Source: Duffyella gerundensis
GTDB lineage: Bacteria > Pseudomonadota > Gammaproteobacteria > Enterobacterales > Enterobacteriaceae
Length of the DNA: 64,000 nt
Direction of reading: 5' to 3'
Assembly: GCF_001517405.1 (NCBI RefSeq)
Contig: NZ_LN907827.1
Span: 2,362,587-2,426,586, forward strand
Every line of letters starts with the position of its first letter. The stretch's first letter is position 1. Positions 34,483 to 45,304 of this stretch are shown one piece after another. The notes beneath the pieces were generated by a model. The model saw nothing but the letters and a program-made list of their open reading frames with translations. It was not told the origin of the DNA and did not search any database. The position numbers and the translations under genes are program-made.

Positions 34483-35464
34483 AATGCACATGCCCCCGCG
34501 TACGATACTTATCAATCAACACCGCAATAATGATCACCGCCCCTTTAATCACCAGCTGCCAGAAATAGGACACTCCCATCAGCGTCATGCCGTTATTCAG
34601 CGTGGCGATAATCAGCGCGCCCACCAGCGTGCCGGTAATCGTGCCGATGCCGCCGACAAAGCTGGTGCCACCGAGGATCACCGCCGCAATGGCATCCAGC
34701 TCATAGCCAACGCCGAGGTTGCCGTTGGCGCTGTAGAGCCGCGAGGCGCTCATCAGCCCGCCCAGCCCGGAGAGCAGGCCGCTGGTGGCGTAGGCGAAAA
34801 TCAACACCGCGCCCACTTTGATGCCGGTCAGCCGCGCCGCCATCATGTTGCCGCCCACCGCGTAAATGTGGACCCCAAGCGTGGTGCGACGCAGGATAAA
34901 CCAGCAGATGGCGATCACCGCGAAGGCGATAATGATCAGCCACGGCACCGGCCCGAGATAGCCGTTGCCGATCCACTCAAAGTTGATATCGGAGTTGATC
35001 ACCGTGGTGCCATCGGCCAGCAGGTAGGCCGCGCCGCGCAGTGCGGTGTAGGTGCCGAGCGTGACGATAAACGGCGGCAGACCGGCCCAGGCGACCAGAA
35101 TGCCGTTGAACAGGCCCATCAGCAGGCCCGCACCCAGCGCGGCGGGAATGGTCAGTGCCTGAAATGCCGGATCCAGCGAAGTCACCATCGCCACCACCGC
35201 GGTGGTACCGAGCATCGATCCCACCGAGAGATCGATACCGCCGGTGAGAATGATGAAGGTCATGCCCGCCGCCAGCACAATGTTAATCGACGCCTGGCGC
35301 GTGATGTTCAGCAGGTTGGCTTCGGTGAAGAAGTTAGGTGCGACAAAGCCAAATATCGCCACGATTAAGATCAGTATCGGCAGAATGCCGACCGTTTGCA
35401 TCAGGTCGCCCAGCAGGGCACGTTTCATGCCGGGTGCGCTCACGCGGGCAGATTCGCTGCTCAT
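34481..35464 (-). CDS. Sugar ABC transporter permease (RbsC-like)
   Basis: A 327-residue inner-membrane protein of the RbsC/branched-chain permease family. It has about eight to ten helices and the conserved cytoplasmic loop GGNMMAARLTGIKV, followed by SGLLSGLGGLM and the late GTSFVGGIGTITGTLVGALI segment. It works with the ATPase at 35477-36988, from which it is separated by 12 bases, and with the binding protein downstream. The start follows CAGGAG. Confidence 0.9.
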   Translation of the reverse strand: MSSESARVSAPGMKRALLGDLMQTVGILPILILIVAIFGFVAPNFFTEANLLNITRQASINIVLAAGMTFIILTGGIDLSVGSMLGTTAVVAMVTSLDPAFQALTIPAALGAGLLMGLFNGILVAWAGLPPFIVTLGTYTALRGAAYLLADGTTVINSDINFEWIGNGYLGPVPWLIIIAFAVIAICWFILRRTTLGVHIYAVGGNMMAARLTGIKVGAVLIFAYATSGLLSGLGGLMSASRLYSANGNLGVGYELDAIAAVILGGTSFVGGIGTITGTLVGALIIATLNNGMTLMGVSYFWQLVIKGAVIIIAVLIDKYRTRGHVH

Positions 35465-35476
35465 AGTTATCTCCTG

Positions 35477-36988
35477 TTACTGCGCGGTGCGCGCCAGTTC
35501 AGCGCCGGTAGCCAGCGCCATAATGTGTTCCTGCGTAATGGTCGCATCGGCCAGTTCGCCCGCGATTTGCCCCTCCTGCATCACATAGACCCGATCACTC
35601 ATGCCCACTACCTCCGGCAGTTCGCTGGAGATCATCAGAATTGCCACGCCCTGCTCAGCCATCTGATTCATCATGCGGTAGATTTCGCTTTTGGCACCGA
35701 CATCCACGCCGCGCGTCGGCTCATCAAGAATCAGAATGCGCGGGCCGATCGAGACCCAGCGTGAAATCAGCAGCTTTTGCTGATTCCCGCCCGACAGGCC
35801 ACCCGCACGCACCTGTGCATGCGGCACGCGGATATTCAGCAGCGCAATGGCATCGGTGGAGATTCGCTGTCCTTTACGTCGGTTAAGCAACCCGTATTGC
35901 GCGTCGCGTTCAAGGGTGGCCATCACGATGTTTTCATGCGCCGCCAGCTCAAGAAACAGCCCCTGCTCTTTGCGGTTTTCGGTCAGAAAACCGATGCCCG
36001 CGGCGATCGCCTCACGCGGCGACGCAATGGAAACCGTTTCACCATCGAGCTGCACCGTGCCGCCGCTGGCTTTGTGTACGCCAAAAATTAGCTGCGCCAG
36101 CTCGCTGCGACCGGCGCCGACCAGCCCGGCGAGGCCGACAATCTCCCCGGCGTGTACCACCAGTGAACAGGGCTTGATCTTGCCGCCGTCGGTCAACCCA
36201 TCGATGCGCAACCGCGCTTTGCCTTTGGCGATGGTGCGGTCTTTGTTAAACAGATCGCTCAGCGGCCGTCCAACCATCATGCGTACCAGTTCGTGAGCGT
36301 TGAGTTCTTCTCGCGTCAGGCTGCCGACATACTGGCCGTCGCGCAGCACGCTGACCCGATCGGACAGCTCATAGACTTCCGCCATACGATGGCTGATGTA
36401 GATGATCGCCATGCCTTCGCTGCGCAGCCGTTTAATCAGCGCAAACAGCTGTTCCGTTTCCCGCGACGACAGCGCCGCCGTTGGCTCATCCATTACCAGA
36501 ATGCGGCTGTTGCGATGCAGTGCGCGGGCGATCTCTACCTGCTGCTGTTCGGCAATGCTCAGGCGCATCACCAGATCGCTGGCGCGAAACTGCGCGCCGA
36601 GACGGTCGATCACCTGCTGGGCATCGGCAACCATCTGACGCCGGTTCACCAGCCCGCCGCGATGAATTTCGCTGCCGAGAAAGATGTTCTCCGCCACCGT
36701 CAGGTTGGGGGCCAGGTTGATCTCCTGATAGATCAGCGTAATGCCCGCCCCCAGCGCCTCTTTCGGCCCTTTGATCAGCACCGGTTTGCCATCTATAAAA
36801 ATCTCGCCGCCGCTGGCGGTATAGGCACCGGCCAGAATTTTCATCAGCGTGCTTTTACCGGCGCCGTTTTCGCCCATCAGCGCATGCACCTCACCGGGAA
36901 AAACCGTCAGGTTCACCGACTTCAGCGCATAGAACTGACCAAAGCGGCGCGAGATATCTCTCATTTCAAGGATTGGGGTGGTTGCCAT
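35477..36988 (-). CDS. Sugar ABC transporter ATPase (RbsA-like, two ABC domains)
   Basis: A 503-residue ATPase with tandem ABC domains typical of the RbsA/MglA carbohydrate family. The first has Walker [10 protein letters not shown] (about 38-46) and signature [15 protein letters not shown]. The second has a degenerate Walker A (GLVGAGRSE, about 288) but an intact LSGGNQQK signature and Walker B. The gene is first in its operon and is divergent from the hybrid kinase at 37124. The start follows GGAGAGAGACG. Confidence 0.92.
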   Translation of the reverse strand: MATTPILEMRDISRRFGQFYALKSVNLTVFPGEVHALMGENGAGKSTLMKILAGAYTASGGEIFIDGKPVLIKGPKEALGAGITLIYQEINLAPNLTVAENIFLGSEIHRGGLVNRRQMVADAQQVIDRLGAQFRASDLVMRLSIAEQQQVEIARALHRNSRILVMDEPTAALSSRETEQLFALIKRLRSEGMAIIYISHRMAEVYELSDRVSVLRDGQYVGSLTREELNAHELVRMMVGRPLSDLFNKDRTIAKGKARLRIDGLTDGGKIKPCSLVVHAGEIVGLAGLVGAGRSELAQLIFGVHKASGGTVQLDGETVSIASPREAIAAGIGFLTENRKEQGLFLELAAHENIVMATLERDAQYGLLNRRKGQRISTDAIALLNIRVPHAQVRAGGLSGGNQQKLLISRWVSIGPRILILDEPTRGVDVGAKSEIYRMMNQMAEQGVAILMISSELPEVVGMSDRVYVMQEGQIAGELADATITQEHIMALATGAELARTAQ

Positions 36989-37123
36989 CGTCTCTCTCCA
37001 TTACGGCTCTGCTTGCAGTAAAGCAGCGCCAGATAAATGGAAAATGTCAGCGGCCGTTCATCTTTGTCATAGTGTGAATGCGCGGCGCTTTTATACTCGC
37101 GCTATCGGGCGTAATTGGAACGG

Positions 37124-39685
37124 ATGATGAACAGAAAGCTGCACTGGCTGGCGGGCGCACGCGGTCGCCTGCTGTTGTTTAACCTGCTGGTGGTGGTGGT
37201 CACGCTGATGGTCAGCACGGTGGCGATTGTCGGTTTCAACCATGCCGGGCGCATTCAGGAGCAGGCGCAGGCACAAACCCTGCGCGACATGACCAGCAGC
37301 CTGGCCCTGGCGCGTGATACCGCCAACGTGGCAACCGCGGCGGTGCGGCTGTCGCAGGTAGTGGGCGCGCTGGAGTATCAGAGCGAGTCGCAGCGCCTGC
37401 AGCAGACGCAGCGCGCGCTGCAACAGTCGCTGAACGATCTCGCCGCCGCACCGCTGGCCGCGCGCGAACCGCAGCTGGTGGCGCGCATTCGCCAGCGCAG
37501 CAACCGGCTGGAAGCGAGCATTTCGCGGCTGCTGGAAAGCGGTCATCGCCGCCATTTGCAGCGCAATCAGATGCTCAGCGGCCTGTGGCAGACGCAAATT
37601 CTGTTACAGCACATCGGCATTCTGCTGGCGAACGATGCCAGCACCGCCGCGCTGCGCGAGCAGATCGACGGCCTGCTCAACGTCGGTATTCGCAGCAGCG
37701 CCTCACGGGCGTTGATCAGCCGCATCGACACGCTACTAGCTCGCTGGCCCGCACAGCCGCTGGCGCCGCTGGTGGCGGAAAAAATGGCGCGCTTTCGCGA
37801 TAACGAACGGCAGTTGCTGCCGCTGGCCGATCGGCTGGAGGAGAGCGATCTGGCGATCGCCTATGACACCTACCAGATCAAAGCGCTGGTGGCGATGCTT
37901 AATCAGGATATCAATCTCTACGTGCAGCAGGTGGCGTTGCAAACCGAACGGCGCACCGCCAGCACCCATCGCGAGCTGAGTTCAATCATTCTGTTTATCG
38001 TGCTGTTTGCCCTGCTGGCGCTGGTGATTACCGGCTACGCCGGTTTCTATATCTACCGCAACCTCGGCTCAAACCTCACCGCCATTGCCAGCGCCATGAC
38101 CCGGCTGGCGCAAGGGCAAAAGGTAGTCAGCGTCCCGGCACTGGAGCGGCGCGATGAGCTGGGCGATCTGGCGCGCGCCTTTAACGTCTTTGCGCGCAAT
38201 ACCGCCTCGCTGGAGCACACCTCGCGTCTGTTGAAAGAGAAAAGCAGCCAGCTGGAGTCGACTTTTCTCGCCATGCGCGACGGCTTTGCGCTGTTTGACA
38301 GTGACGGCCAGCTGGTGGTGTGGAACGCGCAATATCCGCTGCTGCTCGGGCTCGCCGCCGACGATTTGCAGCGCGGTCAACATTATCAGCAGCTGATGGA
38401 ACGGCTGGGCATTCGCGCCTCGCCGGAGGGCGAACCGCAGGAGATCCGGCTGGCCGATGGCCGTACGCTGGAACTGCGCTACAGCCCGGTGCCGCACCGC
38501 GGCATGGTCAACACCGTGCTCGATCGCACCACGCGCAAAGCGCTGGAAGAGGCGTTGCTGCACAGCCAGAAAATGAAGGCGGTGGGCCAGCTGGCGGGCG
38601 GTCTCGCCCACGATTTCAACAACCTGCTGGCGGTGATTATTGGCAGCCTCGAGCTGGCGCAGCCCAATTCACACGCCACGCGCATCAGTCGGGCGCTGAA
38701 GGCAGCAGAGCGTGCCGCTCAGCTCACGCAACGCCTGCTGGCCTTTTCCCGCAAGCAGGCGCTGCATCCGCGCTCGGTGCAGGTGGCCACGCTGGTGGAG
38801 AACCTGCAGGAACTGATGTCGCCTTCGCTACTGCCGGGGCAAACGCTGGTGGTCGAGGCGCAGCAATCGGGCTGGCCGGCATGGATCGACGCCAGCCAGC
38901 TGGAGAATGCGCTAATTAATTTAGTGGTCAATGCGCGTGACGCGATGGAACAGCAGCCGGGCGAAATCCGCATCCGCGTCACGAATCAGCGGCAGCAAAA
39001 AGCGGACGGCAGCGAACGCGACGTGGTGGCAGTAGAGGTGATCGACAGCGGCTGCGGCATGAGTGAGGCGGTACGGGCACAGGTGTTTGAACCCTTTTTT
39101 ACCACTAAAGCGCCGGGCAGCGGCAGCGGCCTTGGCCTGTCGATGGTGTATGGCTTTGTGCGTCAATCCGGTGGTCGCGTGGAGCTGGAAACTGCGCCCG
39201 GCGTCGGCACCTGCGTGCGCCTGCAGCTGCCGCGCGCCAGTCATGCCGCCGTTGAGATGCCGCCTGCACCCGTGGCGTTAGCGCCGCCCGCCAGCGATCA
39301 ACTGGTGCTGGTGCTGGACGATGATGAGGCGGTGCGGCAGACGCTGTGCGATCAGCTGCACCCGCTGGGCTATCTGACGCTGGAGTGCGCCGATGGCCAC
39401 AGCGCCCTCACCCTGCTACAACAGACGCCGGAGATTGCGCTGCTGGTCAGCGACCTGATGCTGCAGGATGGGCTGAACGGCGCCGAGGTGATACGCCAGG
39501 CGCAGCGGCTGCGTCCCGGCCTGGCGACGCTGCTGATCAGCGGCCAGGATCTGCGCCAGCAGCAGGATGCCGATCTGCCACCGTGCGAGCAGCTGGCCAA
39601 ACCCTTCAGTCAACAGCAGCTGGCGAGCGCGCTTCGCCGGAGTTGGCGGCGGGCGTCTGCCACAGCGGAATCGGCTTGCCGGTAA
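37124..39685 (+). CDS. Hybrid sensor histidine kinase
   Basis: An 853-residue membrane kinase. TM1 lies at about 15-38 and TM2 at about 290-312, enclosing a helical periplasmic domain. HAMP and a PAS-like region follow. The H-box [13 protein letters not shown] holds His496; the ATP-binding domain contains DSGCGM and [16 protein letters not shown]-terminal receiver carries Asp777 in LVSDLML. There is no HPt domain, so transfer to the orphan regulator at 32235 would need another HPt or go directly. It flanks a sugar ABC operon. The last 80 bases overlap phnE2 on the other strand. Confidence 0.9.
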   Translation: MMNRKLHWLAGARGRLLLFNLLVVVVTLMVSTVAIVGFNHAGRIQEQAQAQTLRDMTSSLALARDTANVATAAVRLSQVVGALEYQSESQRLQQTQRALQQSLNDLAAAPLAAREPQLVARIRQRSNRLEASISRLLESGHRRHLQRNQMLSGLWQTQILLQHIGILLANDASTAALREQIDGLLNVGIRSSASRALISRIDTLLARWPAQPLAPLVAEKMARFRDNERQLLPLADRLEESDLAIAYDTYQIKALVAMLNQDINLYVQQVALQTERRTASTHRELSSIILFIVLFALLALVITGYAGFYIYRNLGSNLTAIASAMTRLAQGQKVVSVPALERRDELGDLARAFNVFARNTASLEHTSRLLKEKSSQLESTFLAMRDGFALFDSDGQLVVWNAQYPLLLGLAADDLQRGQHYQQLMERLGIRASPEGEPQEIRLADGRTLELRYSPVPHRGMVNTVLDRTTRKALEEALLHSQKMKAVGQLAGGLAHDFNNLLAVIIGSLELAQPNSHATRISRALKAAERAAQLTQRLLAFSRKQALHPRSVQVATLVENLQELMSPSLLPGQTLVVEAQQSGWPAWIDASQLENALINLVVNARDAMEQQPGEIRIRVTNQRQQKADGSERDVVAVEVIDSGCGMSEAVRAQVFEPFFTTKAPGSGSGLGLSMVYGFVRQSGGRVELETAPGVGTCVRLQLPRASHAAVEMPPAPVALAPPASDQLVLVLDDDEAVRQTLCDQLHPLGYLTLECADGHSALTLLQQTPEIALLVSDLMLQDGLNGAEVIRQAQRLRPGLATLLISGQDLRQQQDADLPPCEQLAKPFSQQQLASALRRSWRRASATAESACR

Positions 39686-40520
39686 TATAGCGCTGGCGCA
39701 GACGGGCGGAGAGCAGATCCATAATCATCACCACCGCCACCAGCAGCAGGGTGATAAACATCACCACGTCCCAGTTCCACAGGCGCATGTTTTCGGCATA
39801 GACCAGCCCGATGCCGCCGGCACCGACAAAGCCGAGCACCGCCGCCGAGCGAGTATTGGATTCAATCTGATAGAGGCTGAGCGCCAGAAAGGTGGGAAAC
39901 GACTGGGTGAAAATGCCGAAGCGATGCTTCTGCAAGCTGGTAGCCCCCAGCGCACCCAGCCCGCGGCTGGGCGAGCGTTCAACCGCCTCGTGCCCTTCCG
40001 AGTAGAGTTTTCCCAGTAGCCCAACATCCTGCATGATAATCGCCAGCACCCCGGCCAGCGGTCCCATGCCCACGGCGCGCACAAAAATCAGCCCCCAGAT
40101 CGCCATATCGATGCCGCGCAGCAGATCCAGCAGGCGGCGCACCAGCAGCGCAATGCCACGCAGCGGCTTGTCGTGCATCACGTTACGCGCGGCGAAAAAC
40201 GACAGCGGCAGCGCGATCAACGACGCGGTCAGGGTGCCAGCGAACACAATGCCAAGGGTAATGCCAATCTGCGAAAAGTAATAACCAAACGGCCAGCTGG
40301 CGAACTCATGCCAGACAAACATGCGCAGAAAATAGCGGCTCAGCTGCTGACAGCCGCCGATCCACTGCTGCCAGCTGATGCCAAAAGCGTGAAAGAACCA
40401 GAGATAATAGAGCGTGACCGCCAGCGTTAGCAGCGCCAGACGGCGCAAGTAGCGGCGCTGAGCGCTGAACAGCGTGGCGTGCTGCCGCTTACACAGCGCC
40501 AGTGAATCCGTGGTACTCAT
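39606..40520 (-). CDS. phnE: Phosphonate ABC transporter permease PhnE2
   Basis: A 304-residue PhnE-family permease with about six helices. The EAA-like loop region includes EGHEAVERSPSRGLGALGATSLQKHRFGIFTQ, and LGFVGAGGIGLVYAE is the conserved late motif. With PhnE1, PhnD and PhnC it imports phosphonates or phosphite-like compounds. Its start overlaps the PhnE1 stop by four bases (ATGA). Its last 80 bases overlap the hybrid kinase gene tail to tail. Confidence 0.93.
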   Translation of the reverse strand: MSTTDSLALCKRQHATLFSAQRRYLRRLALLTLAVTLYYLWFFHAFGISWQQWIGGCQQLSRYFLRMFVWHEFASWPFGYYFSQIGITLGIVFAGTLTASLIALPLSFFAARNVMHDKPLRGIALLVRRLLDLLRGIDMAIWGLIFVRAVGMGPLAGVLAIIMQDVGLLGKLYSEGHEAVERSPSRGLGALGATSLQKHRFGIFTQSFPTFLALSLYQIESNTRSAAVLGFVGAGGIGLVYAENMRLWNWDVVMFITLLLVAVVMIMDLLSARLRQRYITGKPIPLWQTPAANSGEARSPAAVD

Positions 40521-41383
40521 TGTCCGGCTCCTTCCACAATGCGGCGACGCAGCTGGCCCGACAGCGTGTCGAGCAGCGAGACCACCAGAATAATCAGCAG
40601 CAGCGTAATGCTGACCTGATCGTAGCGATCGAGTTTGATATTGGTCATCAGCTCCTGGCCGATGCCACCGGCACCCACCAGCCCGAGAATGGTGGAGGAG
40701 CGAAAGTTGACCTCAAAGCGCATAAAGCTGTAGGAGAGAAAGATCGGTTTCACCTGCGGCCAGAAGGCGAAGCGCATGCGCTGCAGCTGGCTGCCACCGC
40801 AGGCGGCAAGCCCGCGTACCGGCTTATCGGAGGCGGACTCCAGCGCCTCGTAAAACAGCTTGGTCAGGCTGCCGATGGTGTGCAGCGTCAGCGCCAGAAA
40901 GCCGGGGATCATGCCGATACCAAAGGCCATCACAAACATCACCGCCCAGGCGAGCTCCGGCATGGTGCGCAAAAATGCCACCAGCGCGCGAATGGCAAAA
41001 CGCAGCGTGGCGGGCATGCCGGTGTTGGCGGCGGCCAGAAAGGCCAGCACGCTGGCGATGCCGACCGCACAGAGCGTTGCGGCCAACGCCAGTTGCAGCG
41101 TTTCCCAGATCAGCGGCAGCTGAATTGGCAGGCGATAGCCCCAGTACGCCAGCGATCCCTGGGTGCGCACATCGGCAAACAGCTGCTGCCAGTGCAGCAC
41201 CGGCAGAGTTTCCGCCAGATAGTCGAAGAAGTGCGGCAGCGACTGCCAGACGGTAAACAGGTTGAACTCCGCGACGTAGCCTGCGCTCAGATAGAGCGAG
41301 ATCAGCAGCAGCGACCAGAGCACGGTGTCGCGTTTCTGGCGGGATCGGATCTGCTGGTAGTAGCGTTCGAAGTTGTCGGACAT
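40517..41383 (-). CDS. phnE: Phosphonate ABC transporter permease PhnE1
   Basis: A 288-residue PhnE-family permease. The late motif STILGLVGAGGIGQELM and the cytoplasmic loop with KPVRGLAACGGSQLQRMRFA are conserved. The start at 41383 gives MSDNFERYY and follows AGGA; an in-frame extension to 41455 would run into the 17-base repeats. It is separated from phnD by 757 bases of repeats (R2), which is unusual for this operon. Confidence 0.92.
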   Translation of the reverse strand: MSDNFERYYQQIRSRQKRDTVLWSLLLISLYLSAGYVAEFNLFTVWQSLPHFFDYLAETLPVLHWQQLFADVRTQGSLAYWGYRLPIQLPLIWETLQLALAATLCAVGIASVLAFLAAANTGMPATLRFAIRALVAFLRTMPELAWAVMFVMAFGIGMIPGFLALTLHTIGSLTKLFYEALESASDKPVRGLAACGGSQLQRMRFAFWPQVKPIFLSYSFMRFEVNFRSSTILGLVGAGGIGQELMTNIKLDRYDQVSITLLLIILVVSLLDTLSGQLRRRIVEGAGQ

Positions 41384-41443
41384 AGCTAGCGGTTCCTGTG
41401 GGTGGATCAGGCGGAGCCTGTGTTCAGGCGAGGCCTGATTAAA

Positions 41444-41579
41444 GGGCCAGGTCAACGGCCGGGCCAGGTCAACGGCCGGGCCAGGTCAACGGCCGGGCCA
41501 GGTCAACGGCCGGGCCAGGTCAACGGCCGGGCCAGGTCAACGGCCGGGCCAGGTCAACGGCCGGGCCAGGTCAACGGCG
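41444..41579. repeat. 17-base tandem repeat (GGGCCAGGTCAACGGCC x8)
   Basis: Eight units of GGGCCAGGTCAACGGCC, the last ending in G instead of C, in 136 bases. The core GGTCAACGGCC is identical to the word that leads into the mosaic element. An open frame through it encodes a GQRPGQVNGRARSTA repeat and is not a gene. Confidence 0.97.
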
Positions 41580-41580
41580 G

Positions 41581-41876
41581 TTTCGTTCTGCCCTTCGGGC
41601 CGACCGAGCAGGGGCGGCATACGCCCCGCCCCTGCACCCCGGCTATCCGGCAAACACAACCGCCCGCTGCGCGGGTGCACTCAGCGAAACCCTTTTCCTG
41701 ACGGACCCGGCGCGATTCGGAGTATTCGCCTCATCCTGAGGCTCACCCCTTCGGGGCAGCGCAAGCGCTGTTCAAAAACGCTCCCGGCGTTTTTGTCTGG
41801 CTCAACACGCCCTCTCGCCGCTTCCCTGCGGCTCGTCCTGGAAAACGCTTTTGCCTCGGCGGTAGTGATGCCTCCT
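41581..41876 (+). repeat. Mosaic repeat element copy in R2
   Basis: A copy of the R1 element in plus orientation, that is antisense to phnD and phnE. It starts TTTCGTTCTG and ends TGATGCCTCCTCAAGG. It is about 60 bases longer than R1 copies because of an extra hairpin-rich part (about 41720-41800) that contains CATCCTGAGGCTCACCCC. Stems are paired as in R1, with changed bases on both sides. It is flanked by GGTCAA arrays. Confidence 0.85.
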
Positions 41877-41969
<93 letters not shown>

Positions 41970-42140
41970 CGGCTAAAACAGAACCTGGTCAACGGCTAAT
42001 ACAGCACCAGGTCAAAAGCCAAAACAAAACTGGGGCAGTGGCCAATATGTAAACAGGTTTTGCGGTTACAACCCGGTCGGTGTGTGGACCGGGAGTAAAC
42101 CAGGGTGGCGATGCCGCGTGGCCAGCGCTGCTTTTCGGGG

Positions 42141-43073
42141 TTAGCCGCGTTCGCCTTTCATCAGGTCGCGCTTCATGTCGATGACGTTTTGGTAATCGGC
42201 GACGGTGGCGGGCGCGATGTGCTGGGCGCCGCCCATGGCTTTGATGAAGCAGCTGTGGTTGTCGGTGTCGAGTTTCTTGATGGCGGCGACCACCTGCTGT
42301 TTGAAATCCGCAGGCAGCTTGTTGCTGACCAGCAGCGGGCCGTTGGGGATCAGCGGCGATTGCCAGATGATGCGGATATCTTTCATCAGGTTAGGATGAT
42401 CCATGCGAATCAGGCGGTTGAAGGCACCGACGCTGTAGCCCTGATTGTAATCGCCCACCATTGAGGTCCAGGTCACGGCACCGGCAAACTGGTTATTCAG
42501 CACACCGAGAATGTCCTGTTCATGGCCGCCGGAGAAGGTGACGCTGGAGAACGTATTGTTGTACTTGTTATCGATATTGCCGCCAAACTGCTTGATAAAC
42601 GCCTGGTTGGGCATCAGGTAGCCAGAGGTGGAGTCGGGATCGGCCATGCCAAATGACTGGCCTTTGAGATCTTCCAGCTTCTTATACGGGCTGTCCGCTT
42701 TAACGATCACCACTGAGTGATAGCCCTTTGACTGATCCTTGTCATCAACCGGAATGCCAACGATATCCACCGCCTGCGGATCCTTCAGATAAACCGAGGC
42801 GTAGGAGGCGGGCGACATGCTCAGCACCACATCCACCTTGCCACCCAGCAGGCCCTGAATCACGCCGGAATAGTCTGACGAGTTGCGCAGTTTGGTGTCC
42901 ACGCCCAGCTCTTTATCGAGAAACGTCTTTACGCACTGGTTATCGCCGATCTGCTGCGTGGCGTTCTGTCCACCCAAAATGCCGAGGTTCAGCGTCTTTG
43001 GTGCGTCGGCCGCCGTGGCGCCGAATGCCATCATAATTCCGCCCATCAGTGTCGCAAGGTTACGCTTTTTCAT
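42141..43073 (-). CDS. phnD: Phosphonate-binding protein PhnD
   Basis: A 310-residue periplasmic binding protein. A signal peptide ends near AFGATAADA (about 22). The family segments GLLGGKVDVVLSMSPASYAS, KGYHSVVIVKADS and FGMADPDSTSGYLMP are present and include the phosphonate-coordinating Ser/Thr residues. It lies 28 bases after phnC. Repeats between it and phnE1 may tune expression of the binding protein relative to the permeases. Confidence 0.95.
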   Translation of the reverse strand: MKKRNLATLMGGIMMAFGATAADAPKTLNLGILGGQNATQQIGDNQCVKTFLDKELGVDTKLRNSSDYSGVIQGLLGGKVDVVLSMSPASYASVYLKDPQAVDIVGIPVDDKDQSKGYHSVVIVKADSPYKKLEDLKGQSFGMADPDSTSGYLMPNQAFIKQFGGNIDNKYNNTFSSVTFSGGHEQDILGVLNNQFAGAVTWTSMVGDYNQGYSVGAFNRLIRMDHPNLMKDIRIIWQSPLIPNGPLLVSNKLPADFKQQVVAAIKKLDTDNHSCFIKAMGGAQHIAPATVADYQNVIDMKRDLMKGERG

Positions 43074-43101
43074 GTTTTCGCCTGTGTGAAAATATCAACG
43101 G

Positions 43102-43938
43102 TTAATGGTCGATCTGATTGATTTCATCGCCGTACAAACGCTGTAACAGCGCCTCGGTCAGCCCGGAAGGCGCACCGTCATAAATAATTCGTCCCTGCTG
43201 AATGCCAATGACCCGCGTACACCAGTTGTGCACCAGCTCAATCGAGTGCAGGTTGACCATCACGCTGATGCCCTGCTCACTGACCTGTTGTAGCGCCGCC
43301 ATAATGCGGCGGGTATTTTTGGGATCGAGCGAGGCCACCGGCTCATCGGCCAGCAGGATGTTGGGCTGCTGCATCAGCGCACGGCAGATCGCCACGCGCT
43401 GCATCTGGCCGCCTGAGAGGTTCTCCGCCCGTTGCAGCGCCTGCGGCAGAATGTTCATCCACTGCAACAGCTCAATGGCGCGGGCACGATCGCTGTCGGC
43501 AAAGATTTTGAAAAACGATTTCAGCGTGCTGGTCTGGCTCAGTCGCCCCAGCAGCACGTTGGTCAATACGTCGAGCCGCGGCACCAGACAGAAATCCTGG
43601 AAAATCATCCCGCACTCGCTGCGCCACTGGCGCATCTCACCGCGGCTGAGTCGGGTGACATCCTGATGTTCGCTGCCGTCCCGGTAGTTAACGATCGCGC
43701 CTTCGCTGGCGGCAATGGTGCCGTTGAGCATGTGCAGCAGCGTCGATTTACCGGCGCCGGAGCGCCCGATAACCGCCACCAGTTCGCCCGCGTGCAGATC
43801 GAAATTGATCTCATCCAGCACCCGCTGCTGTGGCGTCCAGGCTTTGCCTAATCCGCGCACGGAGAGCACCTTGTGTTTAGCCGCCGGACGTAGCGGGTAG
43901 ACGGGTTCAGTAACGGTCTTGAGCAGGGCCTGTGCCAT
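43102..43938 (-). CDS. phnC: Phosphonate ABC transporter ATPase PhnC
   Basis: A 278-residue ABC ATPase. Walker A is GRSGAGKST (about 58-66), the signature LSGGQMQR and Walker [13 protein letters not shown] are intact. A 30-residue N-terminal extension precedes the domain. It lies 77 bases downstream of phnP. In E. coli phnC is first in the operon; here it follows phnP, so the transporter genes have moved to the distal end. Confidence 0.93.
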   Translation of the reverse strand: MAQALLKTVTEPVYPLRPAAKHKVLSVRGLGKAWTPQQRVLDEINFDLHAGELVAVIGRSGAGKSTLLHMLNGTIAASEGAIVNYRDGSEHQDVTRLSRGEMRQWRSECGMIFQDFCLVPRLDVLTNVLLGRLSQTSTLKSFFKIFADSDRARAIELLQWMNILPQALQRAENLSGGQMQRVAICRALMQQPNILLADEPVASLDPKNTRRIMAALQQVSEQGISVMVNLHSIELVHNWCTRVIGIQQGRIIYDGAPSGLTEALLQRLYGDEINQIDH

Positions 43939-44015
43939 AGTTGGCTCCGTTGCAGAGAGGTTTTCGCACGCCTATTTAGGCCGCTGCGGATGAAAGCTTC
44001 ATGACAGTTCGGTGA

Positions 44016-44765
44016 TTAAGCCGTGACAACCAGGCCATCCCACGCCGCCGCCACGCCATCCGGCAGCGCGTGCTGCTGTAGCCAGCAGTCCACCTCATGG
44101 CTGAGATGACAGAGCCAGCCCTGACGCGGCTGCAGATCCTGCAGAATAGCCAGCGCCAGCGTGATGTCATTGTGATTGCGCGGCGGCGCAGGCTGCGGCG
44201 CATGGCTACAGTCGAGCACCAAGTGATCCAGCGGCTGATGACGCAGGAAATCGCGCGTGGCATCGGGCAAGCCGACGGTGTCGCATAGCCAGGCGATGCG
44301 CTGTTGCTGCCAGGCAAGAAGATAACCGAAGGTAGGTTTGGAGTGATTCAGCGGCAGCGGCGTCACGCTCAGCGGCCCCAGCTGCACCGGCTGAAACGCC
44401 TGCAGCGGCGGCTGAAACGCCAGCAGACCGGGATGCTTCAGCAGATCGTCGCAGCCTGCGGCATCGGGCGGTCCCCACACCGGGATCGGCGTGCCGATGC
44501 CCCAGCGCAGCGGAAACAGCCCCTGCACATGGTCCATATGGTAATGGGTCAGCAGAATGTGGTTCAGCTCGCCGGGGCGAAAGCGCTGCTCAAGATGCAG
44601 CTGGCCAGCATCCAACAGCAGCGTTTCGCCGTCGCAGTGGATTAGCGCGCTACAGGGCGTGCGCCGCCGCGCAGGTTGCTGATGAGCCAGCAGGCAGGCG
44701 GCGCAGTCGCAGCCGAACACCGGCACCTGCTGCGCGCCGCCGGTGCCGAGAAAGGTGAGCTTCAT
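44016..44765 (-). CDS. phnP: Phosphoribosyl cyclic phosphodiesterase PhnP
   Basis: A 249-residue metallo-beta-lactamase-fold enzyme that opens 5-phosphoribosyl 1,2-cyclic phosphate to ribose 1,5-bisphosphate. The metal motif is THYHMDH (near residue 75), with later ligand segments LLDAGQLH and CSHAPQ. An N-terminal CDCAACLL zinc-like segment is also typical. Its start overlaps the phnN stop by four bases. Confidence 0.93.
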   Translation of the reverse strand: MKLTFLGTGGAQQVPVFGCDCAACLLAHQQPARRRTPCSALIHCDGETLLLDAGQLHLEQRFRPGELNHILLTHYHMDHVQGLFPLRWGIGTPIPVWGPPDAAGCDDLLKHPGLLAFQPPLQAFQPVQLGPLSVTPLPLNHSKPTFGYLLAWQQQRIAWLCDTVGLPDATRDFLRHQPLDHLVLDCSHAPQPAPPRNHNDITLALAILQDLQPRQGWLCHLSHEVDCWLQQHALPDGVAAAWDGLVVTA

Positions 44766-45304
44766 GCGCTCATCTCAGGGTGTAACAGCTGCTGTAGCTG
44801 TGCCAGCGTTGTCGCCAGCGCACCGTCGTTGTTCAGTACCGTACAGCCCGTGGGCAGCGGCTGTGCCGCCCGCACCAGCCGACGATCGATCTCGCTGCTG
44901 CTCTCGCGCCCACGCTGCGTCAGCCGCTGGCGTAAAATCGCCGGTGAGACCTGCAAACAGAGCGGCAGCAGGCGCGGTCCGTAGCGTTCGCGCGCCGCCT
45001 GCAGATGCAGTCTCGAACCGTTGACCAGCACATCCAGCCCGGCCTCCAGCCAGAGATCGATCTCGCTGCCCAGCGCATAGTGATAACCGTGCGCCTGCCA
45101 CTGCATAGCGAACAGGCCAAGGTCAGCACGCCGTTGAAACTCGGACAGGCTGAGCGCGATGTGATTTTCGCCGCCGGCGTCGGCATCGCGGGTAATGTAA
45201 CGGTGGGCGATCAGCAGCCGCGGCGGTGGCTGTTCGGCCAGCAGGCGCAGCAGGCTGTCTTTGCCGGAGCCGGAGGCGCCCATCAGCCAGATGAGGCGCG
45301 CCAT
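44762..45304 (-). CDS. phnN: Ribose 1,5-bisphosphate phosphokinase PhnN
   Basis: A 180-residue P-loop kinase (GASGSGKDS, about residues 8-16) that makes PRPP from ribose 1,5-bisphosphate, completing the C-P lyase pathway. The start at 45304 overlaps the phnM stop by one base (TGATG); two GTG codons just upstream are rejected. The order phnM-N-P lacks the E. coli phnO between N and P. Confidence 0.93.
   Translation of the reverse strand: MARLIWLMGASGSGKDSLLRLLAEQPPPRLLIAHRYITRDADAGGENHIALSLSEFQRRADLGLFAMQWQAHGYHYALGSEIDLWLEAGLDVLVNGSRLHLQAARERYGPRLLPLCLQVSPAILRQRLTQRGRESSSEIDRRLVRAAQPLPTGCTVLNNDGALATTLAQLQQLLHPEMSA

Noticed and set aside
34089..34515. Overlapping minus-strand ORFs with repeated AYSGLFYLPFCPRAVRAIL
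   Set aside because: They come from the 98-base tandem repeats. Three overlapping frames with the same words and no ribosome-binding site indicate non-coding sequence.
41402..41701. Plus-strand ORF with repeated GQRPGQVNGRARSTA
   Set aside because: It reads through the 17-base tandem repeat and into the mosaic element; a 17-base unit keeps a 51-base frame period by chance.
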